Source of the DNA: JANLYQ01 sp031365725
Lineage (GTDB): Bacteria > Actinomycetota > Actinomycetes > JACCUZ01
DNA length: 29,573 nt
Assembly: GCA_031365725.1 (NCBI GenBank)
Contig: JANLYQ010000039.1
Coordinates: 1-29,573 of the forward strand
Reading direction: 5' to 3'
Part shown: positions 7,842 through 15,895 of the stretch, one piece after another
Layout: each line of letters opens with the position of its first letter
How positions within the stretch are numbered: the stretch's first letter is position 1
The notes under the pieces: generated by a model
The model's input: only the letters and a program-made list of their open reading frames with translations
What the model was told of the DNA's origin: nothing
Database searches by the model: none
Program-made: the position numbers and the translations under genes

Positions 7842-8951
7842 TCAGTCGCGCCAGAGCAGCAGGACGGCACGATCGTCGTTGTACGTCGAGGCCACCCGGT
7901 CCAGCAGCCGCCCGGCGCCGTGCCGGAAGCCCTTGGTGACCAGTCGCTCGGCCTCACCTAGGAGCTTGTCGATGCCGACGGCAAGGTCCTGGCCCGGCCG
8001 TTCGACGAGGCCGTCGGTGAACAGCAGCAACGCATCGCCACGATCGAGGCGCCCGCGCTGTGCGATGAAGCCGGCCTCAGGAAAGACGCCGAGCAGCGGA
8101 CCCGAGCACGTGTCGCACAGGTGCCACTTGCCTGACCCGGCGGCGAACTGCGCGGGCGGCGGATGGCCCGCCACCGACACGACGTACTCGCCGGTGGTGA
8201 GGTCGACCACGACGTGCGCGGCGGTCGCGAACCCCTCCTCCCACTGCTGGCGCAAGAGATAGCGGTTGGTGGAGGGCAGGAACTCGTCGTGCGGCACCGA
8301 CCCGAGCAGACCGCCGAACGCACCGGACAGCAGCAGCGACCGGCTGCCCGCATCGAGCCCCTTCCCCGACACGTCGACCAGCGCCAGCTCCAAGACGCTG
8401 CCGTCGTCAGAGCGGCAGGCCACCAGGAAGTCTCCCGAGAACGACGTCTCCCCCGCCGACCGCAGCACCACCTCAGCGGACCAGCTCTCCGGCAGGTCGG
8501 GCAGCTCGCCCTGCGAGGTCAGCCGCTCGCGCAGGTCGACGAGCATCGAGTCGCCCCGGGTGCCCTGGACGCCGAGCCGGCCGCGCGACCGGGCGAGCAG
8601 GTGCACCGTCGCGCCCGTCACCGCGACCACCAGTACCGCCCCCGGCGCGACCGGGAGGGTGCTCGGCGTCACCAGCTCGAGGAGGACCACCACGGCAACC
8701 AGCGCGTCGAGACGCAGGAGGCTGCGCACCCGCAGCAGGAAGCCGCCGGCCAGCAGGACCAGCGCCTGCATGGACAGCGGGAACCAGGTGCGGTCCACGA
8801 CGAAGAGCAGGCCGAGCAGCACGGAGAGGCCGCCGAGCGCGCTGAGCACGACCCGGTCCGAGCCCAGCAGGTGCCGTCGGGCCATCAGCCGGGCGCGAGC
8901 CCGCTCCAACGGGGTCTGCCGCGCGCGACGGGCCGACCGCGTCCCCGACAT
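7842..8951 (-). CDS. Membrane-anchored PP2C-type serine phosphatase (SpoIIE/RsbU domain)
   Basis: A 369-aa protein with a basic cytoplasmic start, about four membrane segments (roughly residues 33-52, 59-77, 82-95, 101-120) and a cytoplasmic SpoIIE-type phosphatase domain (about 155-369). Metal-binding acidic residues are visible: D174 (FSGDF), D193 (VDVSGKG), D323 (FTDGLVE) and the D359-D360 pair (NDDRAV). Such phosphatases usually dephosphorylate anti-anti-sigma factors in partner-switching modules. No anti-anti-sigma or RsbW-like kinase gene is adjacent, so the target is unknown. There is no PAS, GAF or HAMP sensor domain; the membrane segments themselves may be the input. I use ATG 8951; an open frame continues to 9071 but would collide with the divergent gene's promoter region. 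Confidence 0.85.
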   Translation of the reverse strand: MSGTRSARRARQTPLERARARLMARRHLLGSDRVVLSALGGLSVLLGLLFVVDRTWFPLSMQALVLLAGGFLLRVRSLLRLDALVAVVVLLELVTPSTLPVAPGAVLVVAVTGATVHLLARSRGRLGVQGTRGDSMLVDLRERLTSQGELPDLPESWSAEVVLRSAGETSFSGDFLVACRSDDGSVLELALVDVSGKGLDAGSRSLLLSGAFGGLLGSVPHDEFLPSTNRYLLRQQWEEGFATAAHVVVDLTTGEYVVSVAGHPPPAQFAAGSGKWHLCDTCSGPLLGVFPEAGFIAQRGRLDRGDALLLFTDGLVERPGQDLAVGIDKLLGEAERLVTKGFRHGAGRLLDRVASTYNDDRAVLLLWRD

Positions 8952-8993
8952 GCCCCGCAGCCTACCGAGCGACCGAACAGCGCCCCCGGTCCG

Positions 8994-9029
8994 CGCAACC
9001 CACCCCTCGCCCGCAACCCACCCCTCGGC
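8994..9029. repeat. Tandem duplication of an 18-bp unit
   Basis: Two adjacent copies of CGCAACCCACCCCTCG plus two bases differ at one position (17 of 18). They lie in the short divergent gap between the phosphatase and the Eis-type acetyltransferase. Could be a slipped-strand duplication or a doubled operator half. Confidence 0.7.
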
Positions 9030-9102
9030 TGTGACGTAAGGCGAACCGATGGGCCTCGGAAGGCGCCGCACGTCTCAGTCGAGGGTCTGGTAAGGAAGAG
9101 GC

Positions 9103-10353
9103 ATGACTGCGAGCGCATGGCCCGTGCGGACCCTGACCGACGAGCAGTGGCCCGAGTTCGTCGCACTCGACGGGCACGCCTTCGGTGAGACCTCCCCCGA
9201 CGAGCTCGTCGAGGCGATCCGGGCAGGGCGTGAGACCGGTCGCGACATCGGGGCCTTCGACGGCGACACGATGGTGGGCATCGCGACGGCCTACAGCCTG
9301 CAGATGTCCGTTCCCGGCGGTGCCCTCGTGCCGACGGCGGGCGTGAGCTGGGTCGGGGTGCTGCCCACCCACCGGCGCCGCGGGGTCCTCGGCTCGCTGA
9401 TGACCCACCAGCTCGACCACATCCACGACGCGGGGCGCGAGCCGATCGCGGCCCTCTGGGCGTCGGAGCCGCCGATCTACGGCCGCTTCGGTTACGGACC
9501 TGCCTCGCAGCACTGGTTCCTCAAGGTCCCTCGCTCGGCGCGCGCGCTGGTCGAGGAGACTCCCACCGACCCCTCGCTGCGGCTGCGCATCGTGCCGGCC
9601 GACGACTGGCGTGTGACCCAACCGGTGTACGACGAGGTCCTGGCCACCCGTCCCGGCATGCTGGCCCGCGACGAGCACTGGTGGACTCGTGCCGTTCGGG
9701 ACCTGACGGCGACGCGCGGTGGCCGGTCGGCGCTTCGCGCGGTGGTAGCCGAGGACGACAGCGCTGTTCGCGGCTACGCCCGCTATGCGACCACCCAGAC
9801 CCACGACGAAGGCTTCGGCCAGGGCACCGTCTCGGTTCGGGAGGTGCTCGCCGCCGACACCGCCGCCCTCGCACTGCTCTACCGCTATCTGTGCGACCTC
9901 GACCTGATGACCTCGACGCACCTGGAGAACGTGCCGGTGGACGACCCGCTGGTGCACTGGCTCACCAACCCGCGGCACGGCAATGGTCTCCGCCGCGGCG
10001 ACGCACTCTATGTGCGGCTCATCGACCTCGGCGCAGCTCTCACCGCACGCACCTACACGACCGAGGTCGATGTGGTGCTGGACGTGACCGATCGGCACTG
10101 CCCGTGGAACGCCGGACGCTGGCGGCTGCGCGGCGGTCCCGCCGGGGCGACCTGCGACCGGCTGGGCGACCGCGAGGCTGGGGGCGCGCGCCTCACCCTC
10201 GACGTCCGCGAGCTGGGCGCTGCCTACCTGGGTGGCACGACGTTGACCGAGCGCGCGCAGGCCGGCTTCGTCGCAGGGCCCGTCGAGGTCGTCCGTGCCA
10301 CGTCGGCGGCCTTCGCGAGCACACCCGCGCCGTGGTGCCCGATCGTCTTCTAG
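9103..10353 (+). CDS. eis: Eis-type GNAT N-acetyltransferase
   Basis: A 416-aa homologue of the enhanced intracellular survival protein, an acetyl-CoA-dependent acetyltransferase that modifies amines such as aminoglycosides or lysines. The acetyl-CoA pyrophosphate loop VLPTHRRRGVLGSLM is at residues 86-100. Y126 in IYGRFGYG matches the catalytic Tyr126 of the M. tuberculosis enzyme even in numbering. The chain ends in Phe, consistent with the family's use of the C-terminal carboxylate as base. The layout is N-terminal GNAT, a second GNAT-like fold and a C-terminal sterol-carrier-like domain. Start ATG 9103 has AAGGAAGAGG immediately upstream. It converges on rpiB. The natural substrate is unknown; the drug-resistance role in mycobacteria should not be assumed here. 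Confidence 0.88.
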   Translation: MTASAWPVRTLTDEQWPEFVALDGHAFGETSPDELVEAIRAGRETGRDIGAFDGDTMVGIATAYSLQMSVPGGALVPTAGVSWVGVLPTHRRRGVLGSLMTHQLDHIHDAGREPIAALWASEPPIYGRFGYGPASQHWFLKVPRSARALVEETPTDPSLRLRIVPADDWRVTQPVYDEVLATRPGMLARDEHWWTRAVRDLTATRGGRSALRAVVAEDDSAVRGYARYATTQTHDEGFGQGTVSVREVLAADTAALALLYRYLCDLDLMTSTHLENVPVDDPLVHWLTNPRHGNGLRRGDALYVRLIDLGAALTARTYTTEVDVVLDVTDRHCPWNAGRWRLRGGPAGATCDRLGDREAGGARLTLDVRELGAAYLGGTTLTERAQAGFVAGPVEVVRATSAAFASTPAPWCPIVF

Positions 10354-10365
10354 TGCCGCTCGCCC

Positions 10366-10425
10366 CAGCTCGGCATCGACCAGTTCAGCATCGACCAGCT
10401 CAGGGTCGATCAGCTCAGGGTCGGC
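10366..10425. repeat. Four tandem 15-bp repeats spanning the rpiB stop codon
   Basis: Units at 10366, 10381, 10396 and 10411 follow the pattern CAGCTCAGGGTCGAT with two to four differences between neighbours. The last two units are nearly identical. The array starts 13 bp past the eis stop and overlaps the last codons and TGA of rpiB (10410-10412). It is an exact codon multiple, so expansion or contraction could shift the end of RpiB without breaking its frame. Confidence 0.75.
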
Positions 10426-10895
10426 GGTTCGGGCAGCTCGGGGAGCTCGTGCGTTGCTTCGTAGGCCGCGATCGTCTCGATGCGTCGGGCATGCCGCGGG
10501 TCGCCACTGAACGGCGTGGTGAGGAACCGCTCGACCAGTCGGGTCGCCTCGGACAGGGTGTGCATGCGGGCACCGATGCTCACGACGTTGGCGTCGTTGT
10601 GCTCCCGCGAGAGTCCGGCGGTGTCGTCGTTCCACGCCAGGGCCGCCCGCACTCCGGGCACCTTGTTGGCGGCGATCTGCTCACCGTTGCCGGAGCCACC
10701 GATCACCACCGCGAGGCTGCCCGCGTCGTTGACGACGGCCGCGGCTGCGCGCAGCACGAACGGCGGATAGTCGTCGACCGGGTCGTACTCCACCGGTCCA
10801 TGGTCGACGACCTCATAGCCCTGCTCACCGAGCCGGGCGGTGAGGTGGGCCTTGAGCTCGAAACCTGCGTGGTCAGACCCCAGGTGCACTCGCAT
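10410..10895 (-). CDS. rpiB: Ribose-5-phosphate isomerase B
   Basis: A 161-aa enzyme of the LacAB/RpiB family that interconverts ribose-5-phosphate and ribulose-5-phosphate in the pentose phosphate pathway. Substrate-binding D8-H9 (in GSDHAG) and H99 (REHNDANV) are present. The active-site base lies in GGSGNGEQIAANK: Glu72 occupies the position that is Cys in the E. coli enzyme, the actinobacterial Glu-type variant. The last residues (PELPEPPTLS) are encoded by the 15-bp tandem repeat region. It is divergent from the DUF429 gene with only 26 bp between the start codons, so their promoters must overlap. Confidence 0.95.
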   Translation of the reverse strand: MRVHLGSDHAGFELKAHLTARLGEQGYEVVDHGPVEYDPVDDYPPFVLRAAAAVVNDAGSLAVVIGGSGNGEQIAANKVPGVRAALAWNDDTAGLSREHNDANVVSIGARMHTLSEATRLVERFLTTPFSGDPRHARRIETIAAYEATHELPELPEPPTLS

Positions 10896-10921
10896 GACGC
10901 GCAGTCTGGCAGGGCCGCGGC

Positions 10922-11593
10922 GTGACGCGGGTGCTCGGGGTGGACGGCTGTCGGGGCGGCTGGGTCGTCGCCGTCGTCGAGGGTGACGAGGTGACCTGGC
11001 AGCGCGTCACCCGCTTCGTCGACGTCCTCGCCGCGGGTGGTGACGCCATCGGCGTCGACATGCCGATCGGCCTGCCGGCGTACGGCCGTCGGGACTGCGA
11101 TCTCGCTGCCAAACGACTCCTCGGCCGCGCGCACTCGCGGGTCTTCCTGACCCCGCCGCGTGGAGTTCTGCACACGACGTCGTACGCCGACGCCGCCGGC
11201 CGCCACCGGGAGCTGACCGGGGGCGCGGGACTGTCGGTGCAGACCTGGCACCTGTTGCCGAAGGTGCGCGAGGTCGACGAGGTCACCTCGGCGGCCGACG
11301 ACGCACGCCTGGCCGAGATGCACCCCGAGCTCAGCCTGATGGCGCTGGCGGTCAGCCTCGGTGGTGCGCCGGTCGCCCTCGAGTCGAAGAAGACCGCAGC
11401 CGGTCGGCAGGCCCGAATCGACCTGCTCTCTGCATGGCTGCCCGGGGCCGTCGACGCGCCCCCGGGCGACGACGGCCTCGACGCACTGGCTGTCGCCTGG
11501 TCGGCCCAGCGGTGGCTTGCCGGGACAGCCCGGGTGCTGCCGGATCAGCCACCGCTGGACGAGCAGCATCGACCGATGCGCGTCGTGACCTAG
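10922..11593 (+). CDS. DUF429 domain protein
   Basis: A 223-aa protein starting at GTG 10922. It carries the family marks GVDGCRGGW at the N-terminus (acidic residue on the first strand of an RNase H-like fold), AIGVDMPIGLP around residues 42-52, and a conserved CD.AAKRLLG...SRVFLTPPRG block. The family has no firmly established function; the fold and conserved Asp residues suggest a nuclease-like or nucleotide-binding activity, which I only infer. The gene shares a 26-bp divergent region with rpiB and converges on the DsbA-like gene; the 101-bp gap holds a short hairpin (11619-11636). Confidence 0.8.
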   Translation: MTRVLGVDGCRGGWVVAVVEGDEVTWQRVTRFVDVLAAGGDAIGVDMPIGLPAYGRRDCDLAAKRLLGRAHSRVFLTPPRGVLHTTSYADAAGRHRELTGGAGLSVQTWHLLPKVREVDEVTSAADDARLAEMHPELSLMALAVSLGGAPVALESKKTAAGRQARIDLLSAWLPGAVDAPPGDDGLDALAVAWSAQRWLAGTARVLPDQPPLDEQHRPMRVVT

Positions 11594-11618
11594 ACCGCGG
11601 GGAGGTCGGGATCGCTGA

Positions 11619-11636
11619 CGGCGACGAGCCTCGCCG
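11619..11636. terminator. Short hairpin between convergent genes
   Basis: CGGCGA and TCGCCG form a 6-bp stem with a 6-nt loop, 25 bp after the DUF429 stop. No T-run follows. It may be a weak terminator. Confidence 0.25.
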
Positions 11637-11694
11637 CCAGATCGCCGGGCGCAGTCGCGTCGGACCGGTCGGCCAGATCGGATCAGATCGGGAC

Positions 11695-12360
11695 TCAGTC
11701 GAAGACCGGGTCGCTGGTGCGGGAGCGCTTGAGCTCGAAGAATCCCTCCGTGCCGGCCACGAGCCGCACACCGTCCCAGAGCCGACCGGCTGCCTCACCC
11801 TTCGGTGCGGGGGTGACGACCGGGCCGAAGAAGGCGACACCCCCGACGGCGATGACCGGTGTCCCGACGTCCATGCCTACCTGATCCATACCCGCATGGT
11901 GCGATGCCTTCAGCGCGTCGTCGTAGTCGGTGCTGGTCATGGCATCGGCGAGGTCCACCGGGAGGCCGACCTCGGCCAGTGCCGCCTCGATCGTGGCCCG
12001 GTCCTTGGGGGCCTTCTCGAGGTGGAAGCGGGTGCCCAGCGCCGTGTAGAGCGGCAGCACGACCTCGTCGCCGTGGGCGGCGGCAGCCGCGATGACGACC
12101 CGCACCGGACCCCACGCCTGGGTCATGACCTGCTGGTAGGACTCGGGCAGGTCGCGCCCGTCGTTGAGGTAGGCCAACGACATGACGTGCCAGCGCACCT
12201 CCACGTCCCGGACCTGCTCCACCTCGAGCATCCAGCGCGAGGTCAGCCAGGCCCAGGGACACACCGGGTCGAACCAGAAGTCCGCGGTCGCGGTGCTGCG
12301 GTCGTCCTGCTCGGGCTGGTCGTTCCGGGTCGTCAGGGTGGCAGAAGCGGTGGCGGTCAT
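11695..12360 (-). CDS. DsbA-family mycothiol-dependent reductase, Rv2466c-like, with a CPWA active site
   Basis: A 221-aa thioredoxin-fold protein very similar to M. tuberculosis Rv2466c, a mycothiol-dependent oxidoreductase (also reported to reduce nitro prodrugs). Matching blocks include ADFWFDPVCPWAW, VMSLAYLN, AWGPVRV, SHHAGMD, VGTP, GVAFFGPV and FFELKR. The active site reads C34-P-W-A37, whereas Rv2466c has CPWC: the resolving cysteine is Ala here. A monothiol mechanism using mycothiol as resolving thiol remains possible. The N-terminus is about 10 residues longer than in Rv2466c and Ser/Thr-rich; no signal peptide is seen, so it is cytoplasmic. It sits divergent from pepN with a 103-bp gap, as in mycobacteria. 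I see no clear ribosome binding site before ATG 12360. Confidence 0.9.
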   Translation of the reverse strand: MTATASATLTTRNDQPEQDDRSTATADFWFDPVCPWAWLTSRWMLEVEQVRDVEVRWHVMSLAYLNDGRDLPESYQQVMTQAWGPVRVVIAAAAAHGDEVVLPLYTALGTRFHLEKAPKDRATIEAALAEVGLPVDLADAMTSTDYDDALKASHHAGMDQVGMDVGTPVIAVGGVAFFGPVVTPAPKGEAAGRLWDGVRLVAGTEGFFELKRSRTSDPVFD

Positions 12361-12463
12361 AGGGGGCACAACCGACGCGCACCGCCGTGGATTCCTGAGT
12401 GATCGTCCGACTCGGTCCGCGTGGGATGATGACTCGAAGCCCCCGACGAAAGAAGATTTTCCC

Positions 12464-15022
12464 GTGTTCACCCCTGCAGCCCGCATGAACATCACCCGCG
12501 ACGAGGCCCAGGCCCGTGCTCGGCTGCTCGAGGTGGCGTCGTACGACGTGGCCATCGACCTGACCGTCGGCGAGCTGACCTTCGGCTCGGACACCAGCGT
12601 GGTGTTCTCCTGCCGCGAGCCCGGCGCCGAGGTGTTCGCCGACCTGGTGTCCGAGGAGGTGCTCGAGATCACCCTCAACGGCACTGCTCTGGACGCCGCG
12701 ACGGTCCACGACGGCACCCGACTGCGTCTCACGGGGCTGGCCGCGGACAACGTGCTGACGGTGCGGGCCCGGTGCCCTTACATGCACACGGGCGAGGGGC
12801 TGCACCGCTTCGTCGACCCGGTCGACAAGTCGGTCTACCTCTACAGCCAGTTCGAGGTCGCCGACTCGCGGCGGGTGTTCACGGTGTTCGACCAGCCGGA
12901 CCTGAAGGCGACCTTCACCTTCACGGTCACCGCACCCGCCGACTGGCAGGTCGTGTCCAACCAGACCGCTCCCGACCCGGAGCCCGTCGGCCTGGGCAAC
13001 GCGGTGTGGCGCTTCCCGGCCACCGAACGCATCTCCTCTTACATCACCGCTCTGGTCGCCGGTCCCTACCACCGCATCGAGAGCGACTACCGCGACGGCG
13101 ACCGGGTGGTGCCGCTCGGCCTCTACTGCCGTGCGTCGCTGGCCCAGCACCTCGACGCGGACAACCTCTTCGAGGTCACCCGGCAGGGTTTCGCCTTCTT
13201 CGAGAAGGCTTTCGGCCTGCCCTACCCGTTTGCCAAGTACGACCAGCTCTTCGTCCCCGAGTTCAACGCCGGTGCCATGGAGAACGCCGGCTGCGTCACG
13301 CACAACGAGGACTACGTCTTCCGGTCCCGCGTGCCGAAGGCGACCTACGAGCGGCGTGCCGTGACCGTGCTGCACGAGCTTGCACACATGTGGTTCGGCG
13401 ACCTCGTGACCATGACGTGGTGGGACGACCTATGGCTCAACGAGTCGTTCGCCGAGTGGGCCAGCACGCTGGCCGCCGCCGAGGCGACGCAGTGGAGCGC
13501 CGCATGGACGACCTTCGCCAACACGGACAAGACCTGGGCCTACCGCCAGGACCAGCTGCCCTCGACGCACCCGATCGCAGCCGCCATCGAGGACCTCGAG
13601 GACGTCGAGGTCAACTTCGACGGCATCACCTACGCCAAGGGTGCGGCCGTGCTCAAGCTGCTCGCCGCCTGGGTCGGTCGGGAGCAGTTCCTCGCCGGCA
13701 TCCGCGGCTACTTCGAGACCTTCGCCTGGGGGAACACCACTCTCGCCGACCTGCTGGCCCAGCTCGAGGTCACATCCGGTCGCGACCTCAAGGCCTGGTC
13801 GGCCGAGTGGCTCGAGACCGCCGGGGTCAACACCCTGCGCCCCGAGCTCGCGGTCGACGCCGACGGGGCGTTCACCTCGTTCGCCGTGCTGCAGGCCGCA
13901 CCCGAGCAGTGGCCCACGCTGCGTTCGCATCGCATCGCCGTCGGTCTCTACGACAAGACAGACGACGGTCTCGTACGCCGGCAGCGGATCGAGCTGGACG
14001 TATCGGGACCACGCACCGAGGTGCCCGAGCTGGTCGGCGTCGCTCGCCCGGACCTGGTGCTGGTCAACGACGAGGACCTCACCTACGCCAAGGTCCGCCT
14101 CGATGACCGCTCGCTGGCGACGGTCACCGCAGGCATCGGCACGGTGCGCGACTCGCTGGCCCGGTCGCTGTGCTGGTCGGCCGCGTGGGACATGACCCGC
14201 GACGCGGAGATGTCGACCACGGACTACGTCGAGCTGGTGCTGGCCGGCGTCGGCCGTGAGATGGACAGCTCGGTCGCGCGGGCCGTGCTGCGTCAGGCCG
14301 AGACCGCTGCCGCGGTCTACTCCGCGCCTGCTCGTCGTACGGCGACGCGGGAGAGGTTCGGCGACGGTGTGCTCACGATGCTGCGGGCGCAGAGCGCCGG
14401 CAGCGATCTCCAGCTGCTGCTGCTGCGCTCATTCGTATCCTCCGCGATGACGGGCGCGCACCTCGACCTCGTCGCCGCGCTGCTGGCGGGCACCGAGACC
14501 GTCGAGGGAATCGAGATCGACACTGACCTGCGCTGGCACCTCGTTCAGCGACTGGTGTCCGCAGGCCGGTTCAGCGACGCCGACCTCGACCGTGAGCTCG
14601 ACGCGGACGACACCGCCACCGGTCGCCGCCAGGCAGCCGCGGCCTGGTCCGCGCGACCGACCACCGAGGCCAAGGAGCACGCCTGGTCCTCCGTCGTCGA
14701 CAGTGACGAGCTGCCCAACGCGCTGCAGACCGCCGTCATCAGCGGCTTCGCGCAGGCCGGGCAGATCGAGCTGCTGCGACCGTTCGTCCCGCGCTACTTC
14801 GACGCCATCTCACGGGTCTGGCACGAGCGCACCAACGAGACAGCCCAGGCGGTGGTGATCGGGCTGTTCCCGGCGCTGATCGCCGAGCAGTCGACCGTCG
14901 ACGCGGCCGACGACTGGCTCGCCGAGCACGCCGACGCGGTCCCTGCGCTGCGCCGCCTGGTCATCGAGTCCCGTGACGGCGTGGCCCGCGCCCTACGCGC
15001 CCAGGCCCGCGACGCCCAGTAG
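12464..15022 (+). CDS. pepN: Aminopeptidase N (M1 zinc metallopeptidase)
   Basis: An 852-aa M1 aminopeptidase that trims N-terminal residues from cytosolic peptides, downstream of Clp and other proteases. The exopeptidase motif GAMEN is at residues 270-274. The zinc site HELAH is at 304-308, with the third ligand E327 in WLNESFAEW. The N-terminal beta-saddle and the long C-terminal helical domain (ERAP1-like, after about residue 520) are complete, and the length is standard for the actinobacterial form. I use GTG 12464, preceded by AAAGAAGA; ATG 12485 (MNITRDEAQ) is the main alternative. An open frame reaches 12182, but that part lies antisense to the reductase gene and has no family similarity. 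Confidence 0.95.
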   Translation: MFTPAARMNITRDEAQARARLLEVASYDVAIDLTVGELTFGSDTSVVFSCREPGAEVFADLVSEEVLEITLNGTALDAATVHDGTRLRLTGLAADNVLTVRARCPYMHTGEGLHRFVDPVDKSVYLYSQFEVADSRRVFTVFDQPDLKATFTFTVTAPADWQVVSNQTAPDPEPVGLGNAVWRFPATERISSYITALVAGPYHRIESDYRDGDRVVPLGLYCRASLAQHLDADNLFEVTRQGFAFFEKAFGLPYPFAKYDQLFVPEFNAGAMENAGCVTHNEDYVFRSRVPKATYERRAVTVLHELAHMWFGDLVTMTWWDDLWLNESFAEWASTLAAAEATQWSAAWTTFANTDKTWAYRQDQLPSTHPIAAAIEDLEDVEVNFDGITYAKGAAVLKLLAAWVGREQFLAGIRGYFETFAWGNTTLADLLAQLEVTSGRDLKAWSAEWLETAGVNTLRPELAVDADGAFTSFAVLQAAPEQWPTLRSHRIAVGLYDKTDDGLVRRQRIELDVSGPRTEVPELVGVARPDLVLVNDEDLTYAKVRLDDRSLATVTAGIGTVRDSLARSLCWSAAWDMTRDAEMSTTDYVELVLAGVGREMDSSVARAVLRQAETAAAVYSAPARRTATRERFGDGVLTMLRAQSAGSDLQLLLLRSFVSSAMTGAHLDLVAALLAGTETVEGIEIDTDLRWHLVQRLVSAGRFSDADLDRELDADDTATGRRQAAAAWSARPTTEAKEHAWSSVVDSDELPNALQTAVISGFAQAGQIELLRPFVPRYFDAISRVWHERTNETAQAVVIGLFPALIAEQSTVDAADDWLAEHADAVPALRRLVIESRDGVARALRAQARDAQ

Positions 15023-15084
15023 CCCGCACCCCTCGCACCCGTCCCCAGCGCCGTTGGCTACGTCGCGCGGCCCAGCGTCCATCC

Positions 15085-15137
15085 AGTGGCGGAAGCTGGC
15101 TCGTCCAGGCCGCCCCGGGCAGCCAGGTTCCGCCACT
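15085..15137. terminator. Bidirectional hairpin terminator between pepN and the DUF5130 gene
   Basis: Arms 15085-15101 and 15121-15137 pair over 17 positions with one mismatch, around a 19-nt loop. It lies about midway between the convergent stops (15022 and 15168). No T-tract follows on either strand, as is common for actinobacterial terminators. Confidence 0.7.
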
Positions 15138-15167
15138 CGGCGCGCCGGAGACAGGCTGGCGCTGCGG

Positions 15168-15560
15168 CTAGGGCTGGTCGGTGTGCAGGGAGGGCGGCGT
15201 ACGGGCGTGCTCAGCGAGTGCCAGGACGCCTGAGCTGATGCCGCCGGCGAGGTCGCCGGCCTGGAAAGCCGTGGTCATGGTGAGCGCAGCGAGTCCGGCG
15301 GCGCGGTCGTCGAGGCGGCGGTGCGCCTCGGTGCCGGTCACGATCTCGATGCGCCGGGAGGCCGGGTCGACGGCGACGAGCACCGACCTCGCGGCCTCGG
15401 CGCCCAGGGCCGCGTGCAGCTGCTGTGCCGAGCTGCGGCTGTCGCCCTCGAGCGCGCCGACGTAGACCGAGACCGGCAGGTGTGCCTGCTGGCCCGCGAT
15501 GCGGATCGAGCGGGCCACATCGTCTTGCTGCCGGGCCGTGAACGCGTCACCAGCGGGCAC
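15168..15560 (-). CDS. DUF5130 family protein (TPM-domain-like)
   Basis: A protein of about 130 aa similar to Rv2468c-type DUF5130 proteins. Characteristic pieces are AFTARQQDDVARSIRIA, VSVYVGALEG, HAALGAEAARSVLVAVDP, VTGTEAHRRL, LTMTTAFQAGDLAGG and LAEHAR near the end. The pattern (a phosphatase/TPM-like fold with a VDP...RRIEIVTG strand pair) has no assigned reaction. Starts are ambiguous: GTG codons at 15560, 15569 and 15575 are all in frame; 15560 has GGGGGTGG close upstream. All overlap the end of the small membrane protein gene, suggesting translational coupling. There is no signal peptide. It occupies the same position beside pepN as in mycobacteria. Confidence 0.78.
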   Translation of the reverse strand: MPAGDAFTARQQDDVARSIRIAGQQAHLPVSVYVGALEGDSRSSAQQLHAALGAEAARSVLVAVDPASRRIEIVTGTEAHRRLDDRAAGLAALTMTTAFQAGDLAGGISSGVLALAEHARTPPSLHTDQP

Positions 15561-15882
15561 TGGCGCCACCCCCACGGACCGTGTTTCCGCTGGAGTCCGG
15601 GGCAGGACGACCCAGGGCACCGACGACCGCATCGGGCTCGGCCGGTCCGTTGAACCACACCGGTGCCGACCACCACCCCACACCGGGTCGATAGCGCGGT
15701 CCGCGGCTCGACGACGACGCCGCCACCAGCACCCAGATGACCGCGAAGACCAGCGCCGGGATGCCGACGTAGATCAGCAGGGTCTGCAGCAGGCTGAGCC
15801 CCGGGCCGGGCTGCTGGCCGTCGTCGTAGTTGTTGGCCGAGCCGAGGGCGTGCAGAGCGCCGAGAGCAGTCACGGAGGGCAC
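15547..15882 (-). CDS. Small single-pass membrane protein of unknown function
   Basis: A 111-aa protein from GTG 15882, with one clear membrane segment (LLIYVGIPALVFAVIWVLVA, about residues 35-54), a short outer N-terminus and a cytoplasmic tail containing YRPGVGWWSAPVWFNGP. The tail motif resembles small membrane proteins that accompany DUF5130 genes in other actinobacteria. It begins 13 bp after the malQ stop and overlaps the DUF5130 start, so the three genes probably share one transcript. It may anchor or partner the DUF5130 protein; this is inference from the overlap. No recognisable ribosome binding site precedes the GTG. Confidence 0.7.
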   Translation of the reverse strand: MPSVTALGALHALGSANNYDDGQQPGPGLSLLQTLLIYVGIPALVFAVIWVLVAASSSSRGPRYRPGVGWWSAPVWFNGPAEPDAVVGALGRPAPDSSGNTVRGGGASARW

Positions 15883-15895
15883 AGGCGGCAGGTTA

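Noticed and set aside
5236..8262. A 3-kb open frame on the plus strand, 1008 codons from an ATG at 5236.
   Set aside because: Its first part covers the TMEM175 remnant, but from 5761 onward it runs antisense to the secreted protein gene and the phosphatase gene. The translation there is low-complexity and Arg/His/Asp-rich, typical of the complement of GC-rich coding DNA.
8962..10635. A 557-codon minus-strand open frame.
   Set aside because: It lies antisense to the Eis-type gene and overlaps rpiB in another frame. The composition is that of a shadow frame and no start signal or family pattern is present.
11613..11623. A second exact copy of the ClgR-like core CGCTGACGGCG.
   Set aside because: It sits between the 3' ends of two convergent genes, where an activator site would have no target. 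It is kept only as a warning that the motif can occur by chance in GC-rich DNA.
12361..12463. Possible promoter elements between the reductase gene and pepN.
   Set aside because: A GATGAT-like -10 is visible near 12425, but no matching -35 lies at proper distance, so I do not call it.
11795..13387. A 530-codon minus-strand open frame across the pepN start region.
   Set aside because: It overlaps the reductase gene in another frame and lies antisense to pepN, whose zinc and GAMEN motifs are intact. It is a shadow.
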